A stretch of 64,000 nt of DNA, taken from NCBI GenBank assembly GCA_011455275.1, contig CP015028.1:1524911-1588910 (forward strand), read 5' to 3'. The position numbers and the translations under genes are program-made. Positions 61,120 through 64,000 of this stretch are shown here, in pieces; position 1 is the first letter of the stretch, and the number at the start of each line of letters is the position of its first letter. Below the pieces are notes generated by a model. It ran no database searches. It saw only the letters and a list, made by a program, of their open reading frames with translations, and had not been told where the DNA came from. This DNA is from Pasteurellaceae bacterium Orientalotternb1. GTDB lineage: Bacteria > Pseudomonadota > Gammaproteobacteria > Enterobacterales > Pasteurellaceae.

Positions 61120-61196
61120 GACCACATAGCTCAATCGGATAGAGCAATCGCCTTCTAAGCGATGGGTTGCGGGTTCGAATCCCGCTGTGGTCGCCA
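61120..61196 (+). tRNA. tRNA-Arg (anticodon UCU), CCA encoded
   Basis: A full cloverleaf of 77 nt: acceptor GACCACA / TGTGGTC, D stem GCTC / GAGC, anticodon stem ATCGC / GCGAT with loop CTTCTAA, T arm GCGGG-TTCGAAT-CCCGC, discriminator G and encoded CCA. It reads AGA codons, which are common in phage and rarer in the host. It is bracketed by the direct repeat GGTCGCCATT (61,110-61,119 and 61,189-61,198). Confidence 0.95.
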
Positions 61197-61327
61197 TTCA
61201 GAACTGCATTCCGTTGTGAAATATCCGTGCTTTCACCACGGATAGGAGTGTGGTTCTGAATGGCATAAAAGACCTTGATTGTCGTGAAAGGTTAAAACTC
61301 GACAGCTACAAGTAATTCTCCATTTTT

Positions 61328-61350
61328 GCCCACCTTGCGTGGGCTTTTTT
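61328..61350 (+). terminator. Terminator of the large noncoding RNA
   Basis: GCCCAC / GTGGGC with a 5-base loop and six T. It overlaps the stop of the convergent DUF4145 gene. Confidence 0.8.
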
Positions 61351-62041
61351 ACACGGAAGTTTTAACATCATCAGGAATCATCGCAGGCAGAGTGAACACA
61401 TACTGTAGAAACAGTTGAGTAAATAAACGTAACTGCTCCAGTTCATCAAGTGTAATCTCATTGTGTGTCGCATCGTTACCAAGCGAACGAATAGAGTGAG
61501 CAAAATCACCCATTGATTTCACTAAAATTTGCGTTTTAACCAAATGATTGATCCGCCAGTTCAGATTTTTATCCGTGTGTTCGTCCAAATGTTTTAACGC
61601 AACTTCCAACGCTGAACGATACGCCATACCAGCAAATTCAATCAAACTATTGTTGTGTTTTGACTGAACATAAATCTGTTCACCAGCAGAAAATTTACGT
61701 TCTACATCAACGGGCAAATGGTACGGAATATCGGGCTTCGGCTCTTCTGGAAACCATTTCAATGGGTGCTTAAACACGTCATCAAAGAAATGCACTACCT
61801 GATCGTGAACCGCCGAAATCAGCCCATTCGCAGACGGCATACCATTCACATAATTTTCACTGTTATTCAGCACATACATCGCCGTAATCCCGCTAAAACA
61901 GTGGTTACACGTGGCAAACACATTATGAACAGTTGAACCACGATATCTCCCCGTATCTGCCACATTACTGGCGATATGCCGAATCGTAAATGCCACGTCA
62001 TTTTTCGCACAATACGGACAATCATAACCAAAGGTAATCAT
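61349..62041 (-). CDS. DUF4145 domain protein
   Basis: A 230-residue protein. The N-terminal zinc ribbon has CPYCAKND and CNHCFSG. The C-terminal DUF4145 helices include AYRSALEVALKHL, then RSLGNDATHNEITLDELEQL. DUF4145 occurs alone and in restriction/defence-linked proteins. Here it is convergent with the noncoding RNA and divergent from the next gene, with back-to-back start codons. Confidence 0.75.
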   Translation of the reverse strand: MITFGYDCPYCAKNDVAFTIRHIASNVADTGRYRGSTVHNVFATCNHCFSGITAMYVLNNSENYVNGMPSANGLISAVHDQVVHFFDDVFKHPLKWFPEEPKPDIPYHLPVDVERKFSAGEQIYVQSKHNNSLIEFAGMAYRSALEVALKHLDEHTDKNLNWRINHLVKTQILVKSMGDFAHSIRSLGNDATHNEITLDELEQLRLFTQLFLQYVFTLPAMIPDDVKTSV

Positions 62042-62224
62042 ATGGAACTCCCAAACTACACAAAACTAATTGATGATTTTATCACCAAAGAGAACGCAAT
62101 GACACTGCTTTTCGAGACCTACCAAGCGGCACCGAACAAAGAAGAACAAGATAAATTCGTGCTGGTGTTAATCGGTCTCGCCGTAGTCAGTCATCAAATG
62201 CTACAGCACAAAATGAAAAAATAA
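62042..62224 (+). CDS. 60-residue phage protein, unknown
   Basis: ATG at 62,042, preceded by AAAGGTAATC. MELPNYTKLIDDFITKENAM begins a helical protein with a hydrophobic stretch (FVLVLIGLAVV). Its ATG directly abuts the DUF4145 start (CATATG), so each ribosome binding site lies in the other gene. Confidence 0.5.
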   Translation: MELPNYTKLIDDFITKENAMTLLFETYQAAPNKEEQDKFVLVLIGLAVVSHQMLQHKMKK

Positions 62225-62227
62225 ATT

Positions 62228-62257
62228 TTGACAACCGCCCCCCTTTCGGATTAAGAT
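62228..62257 (+). promoter_or_regulatory. Promoter directly followed by a terminator
   Basis: TTGACA, 18 bases, TAAGAT. It shares CCGCCC and ATACCCCCA elements with the promoter at 63,120-63,148. Confidence 0.6.
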
Positions 62258-62268
62258 ACCCCCATTCC

Positions 62269-62291
62269 AAGCCGTATTTACGGCTTTTTTT
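62269..62291 (+). terminator. Promoter-proximal terminator
   Basis: A perfect stem AAGCCGT / ACGGCTT with an ATTT loop and a T run, about 10-30 nt from the predicted transcript start and ahead of the gene at 62,321. Confidence 0.8.
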
Positions 62292-62320
62292 ATATCTAAA
62301 ATTCGGGGGAGTGGGGGATT

Positions 62321-63118
62321 ATGGTTGCTGAAACACATTACACAATAGATAAAAATATGAAATTACTGATTGAAATTGATAACAGCGAACCGTTACAGCT
62401 CTCTGTATTTTGTCAAAGTATGGAAGGAATTGCCGCCGAATATCGTCAATTTATCCAAGACAATAAAATTGATATTGAGCCTTGTGATCAACATATCTAT
62501 GTCGAAAAAATCACACAAGGCTGTTTTCTTGTCGAACTTGCTGCCCTCGTATCAAGCACTTACCCGCTTGTTGAACAAGCCAATGCCATTCTTGAATTTG
62601 GAGGACACCTCAAAATGATTTTAGACTGGGCAATGAATAAAGGCGAAAAGCCAGAACGCCTCACACCAACAATGCTAAAAAATGCTAATAACATTTTAGA
62701 ACCGATAGCGATTGATCCAAAAGCACAGTTCAATCTACAAGTCTCAAATAATCAAGGCGATGTACATATTCATCTACACGCTGACAACGCCCTTGCAGGA
62801 TTGGCACAGAACAACATCAACCGAGAGCTAAAACTGCTTAAAGAGCGTGATGACAATACCATACCAAATACCGCCCTATACTGGTCATCAACCGCTGATG
62901 CACAAAGTAAAGCACAGGATAGAGCCATTATTCCAGCAATATCCCAAAAACCAATAAGAGTGAAATTTGAAGATAAAACGCTCAAAGAAAAAATGATCTT
63001 AAATGAAGAATACCCTTACCATAAAATCTTCTTGGTTGATGTGCTAGTTGAGTATATTGATGAAGAGCCTGTTATCTACAAAATATTAAAACTGAACAGC
63101 TCAATGAACAAAATCTAA
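62321..63118 (+). CDS. Phage early protein of unknown function
   Basis: A 265-residue protein with a G-rich ribosome binding site (GGGGGA). The first ~100 residues are alpha/beta (IEIDNSEPLQLSVFCQSMEGI). The middle has a His-rich QGDVHIHLHADNAL, and the C-terminal part is basic. No family is recognised. First gene of the rightward early operon with a conditional terminator ahead of it. Confidence 0.6.
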   Translation: MVAETHYTIDKNMKLLIEIDNSEPLQLSVFCQSMEGIAAEYRQFIQDNKIDIEPCDQHIYVEKITQGCFLVELAALVSSTYPLVEQANAILEFGGHLKMILDWAMNKGEKPERLTPTMLKNANNILEPIAIDPKAQFNLQVSNNQGDVHIHLHADNALAGLAQNNINRELKLLKERDDNTIPNTALYWSSTADAQSKAQDRAIIPAISQKPIRVKFEDKTLKEKMILNEEYPYHKIFLVDVLVEYIDEEPVIYKILKLNSSMNKI

Positions 63119-63119
63119 G

Positions 63120-63148
63120 TTGACACCCACCGCCCAATGTTCTAGAAT
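63120..63148 (+). promoter_or_regulatory. Promoter of small RNA C / antirepressor transcript
   Basis: TTGACA, 17 bases, TAGAAT; five of six matches at -10. Confidence 0.8.
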
Positions 63149-63154
63149 ACCCCC

Positions 63155-63239
63155 ACTTTCAACAGAAAGTCGGGATTTGCAGCCCTGAATTAGTACTAGG
63201 CGGTTAGAATGATAGGTCGCCTTAATGGTGGCTTTTTTT
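63155..63239 (+). ncRNA. C4-like antisense small RNA (copy C)
   Basis: About 85 nt. A CTTTC / GAAAG hairpin precedes a GGG / CCC hairpin whose loop holds TTTGCAG (63,176-63,182). GTACTAGG follows at 63,193-63,200. Terminator GTCGCC / GGTGGC with seven T ends it. Both blocks are complementary, collinearly, to 63,352-63,373. Confidence 0.7.
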
Positions 63240-63351
63240 ATAGCCGAAAATCAGTAAATCAAACCTTTCAAAAGGTATGGGCAATTTGCCCCACCCTTTC
63301 AAAAGTAGTCAATGATGAACTGGTTAAGGGGATCGAAAGATCCACCGTTTA

Positions 63352-63437
63352 CCTAGTACAACGGCACTGCAAACCTTGATCAGTTCATCACCAGTTATTG
63401 CAGTGGCTAGTGATGAGTTTTTAAAACTTGTACTAGG
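63352..63437 (+). promoter_or_regulatory. C4-like target region in the antirepressor leader
   Basis: CCTAGTAC (63,352-63,359) and CTGCAAA (63,367-63,373) pair with small RNA C. A further GTACTAGG (63,430-63,437) forms the ribosome binding site and can pair with CCTAGTAC. Confidence 0.68.
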
Positions 63438-63447
63438 AGCAGTCAAA

Positions 63448-64000
63448 ATGACTACATTAACTTTCCAAAACACTACCCTTTCGGCTATCAATCACAATGA
63501 TCAAATTTGGCTAACGGCTCAAGATGTTGGCAAAGGCTTAGGCTATCGTAATCCAACAAGTGATGTTAAACGTATCTATGAGCGTAACATTGACGAATTT
63601 ACCCCAAATATGACCGCACTTGTCGATCTACAAACCGCAGGCGGAATGCAAAAAGTCCGAGTGTTCTCCTTGCGTGGTACACACCTAATCGCAATGTTCA
63701 GCCACACCAAACTCGCCAAAGAATTTCGCAAATGGGTACTCGATATTCTCGACAAAGTTTCGCAAAATAATCAACGGAACTTACCGCTTGAACCCCAAGA
63801 ACGAATGATGACAATGCGTCTGGCAGAAAGTGATTTACGCAACATTGCGTGGTTATGGTTTGAAGCTCATAAAATGCGGGAATTTATCGGTGATATTTTG
63901 CCCGCTCTTGATGCCATCGGCTCTCGCTACGCCGCCACTGCCTACAGTCAAAACCAAGAGTACGGCAACCACATTAAATTTATCGGTCCGCTGATTTACA
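63448..64000 (+). CDS. BRO-N / P22AR-like antirepressor (partial)
   Basis: 184 codons visible, running off the right edge. The Bro-N domain occupies about residues 5-105 (QIWLTAQDVGKGLGY, then FSLRGTHLIAMFSHTKLAKEFRKWVLDIL). A C-terminal helical region begins LPLEPQERMMTMRLAESDLR, as in P22 Ant-type proteins. ATG at 63,448 after AGGAG. Its leader has a C4-like RNA unit. Confidence 0.87.
   Translation, partial: MTTLTFQNTTLSAINHNDQIWLTAQDVGKGLGYRNPTSDVKRIYERNIDEFTPNMTALVDLQTAGGMQKVRVFSLRGTHLIAMFSHTKLAKEFRKWVLDILDKVSQNNQRNLPLEPQERMMTMRLAESDLRNIAWLWFEAHKMREFIGDILPALDAIGSRYAATAYSQNQEYGNHIKFIGPLIY

Larger units (their letters stand above)
60524..61350 (+). ncRNA. Large structured phage RNA (GOLLD/ROOL-like architecture)
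   Basis: About 827 nt with no supported reading frame on the plus strand, between a consensus promoter and a terminator. Stems visible by eye include CACCCCACC (60,535) with GGTGGGGGTG (60,628); AGTGAG (60,567) with CTCACT (60,598); AAGCCCTG / CAGGGCTT (60,656-60,675); AAGGTT / AACCTT (60,681-60,695); CAGCTTG (60,728) with CAAGCTG (60,782) enclosing CGTAG / CTACG; CCATTGTT / AACAATGG (60,921-60,944); and TGGTGGCTCA / TGAGTCGCCA (61,025-61,048) with two G-U pairs. A tRNA-Arg lies in its 3' part, then a nested hairpin at 61,193-61,264. Length, phage location and an embedded tRNA resemble GOLLD and ROOL RNAs. Class membership is inferred, not shown. Confidence 0.65.

Noticed and set aside
61110-61198. 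The repeat around the tRNA as a phage attachment site.
   Set aside because: The two copies are only 79 bases apart, no integrase is adjacent in the window, and no further copy was seen at the left prophage boundary.
60524-61350. The large noncoding RNA as RNase P RNA or tmRNA.
   Set aside because: None of the conserved core motifs of those RNAs is visible, and both are expected elsewhere in the chromosome.

Overview
The window comes from a Pasteurellaceae chromosome. Copies of the 10-base uptake signal ACAAGCGGTC and its complement are scattered through it (for example at 598-607, 5158-5167 and 9189-9198). This is the Apl-type signal of the Actinobacillus pleuropneumoniae / Mannheimia branch, not the Haemophilus influenzae type. 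Together with the prophage content, Mannheimia haemolytica or a close relative is the best guess (inference).

Layout. (1) 1-13,020 is core chromosome: ttcA (partial), a ubiX-type flavin prenyltransferase, a YhbP-like protein, the cydDC exporter operon, tamA-tamB, a YibQ-like deacetylase and envC. (2) 13,134-21,070 is a decayed P2-like prophage remnant. It holds a tape-measure/endolysin chimera, Rz/Rz1, RelBE, a frameshifted TraR-type zinc finger, gpR, gpS, gpT, a YafO-type toxin module and a truncated gpV, which is abutted by a broken tyrosine integrase. (3) About 21,700 to the window end is a lambda-like siphovirus prophage, mostly on the minus strand and still open at the right. Read from its late end it has tail genes J-I-K-L-M, tape measure, G/GT and tail tube (21.7-37.5 kb); connectors, HK97-type capsid, protease and portal (37.5-42.1 kb); terminase and HNH nuclease (42.3-44.9 kb); lysis genes (45.5-46.9 kb); a pore-forming bacteriocin with its immunity gene (47.0-48.4 kb); regulators, a Q-like protein and RusA (48.6-51.7 kb); toxin-antitoxin modules (51.8-53.3 kb); DUF968 and the replication genes (54.2-56.5 kb); and Rha, CII-like, Cro-like and CI (56.5-58.6 kb). 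The rightward arm then carries a HipA-like kinase/DUF3037 pair, a large structured noncoding region with a tRNA-Arg, and early genes.

Three points stand out. First, 60,524-61,350 looks like one ~0.8-kb structured phage RNA with its own consensus promoter, operator-like repeats, many hairpins, an embedded tRNA-Arg(UCU) and a terminator. This is the architecture of the giant phage RNAs GOLLD and ROOL. Second, three antirepressor-type genes (minus strand from 49,258; plus strand from 53,561 and 63,448) are each preceded by a promoter, a 65-85-nt terminator-ended RNA, and a downstream target that matches that RNA in two collinear antisense blocks. This is the logic of the P1/P7 C4 antisense RNA, repeated three times with different sequences. 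Third, the lysis region carries a colicin-type pore former with a convergent membrane immunity gene.

The prophage carries several addiction-type modules: HigBA inside the tail operon, a second HigBA with a frameshifted toxin, and HicAB. The HipA-like kinase/DUF3037 pair sits where lambda has rexAB. A set of short single-span membrane proteins with good ribosome binding sites fills the gaps of the morphogenesis operon.
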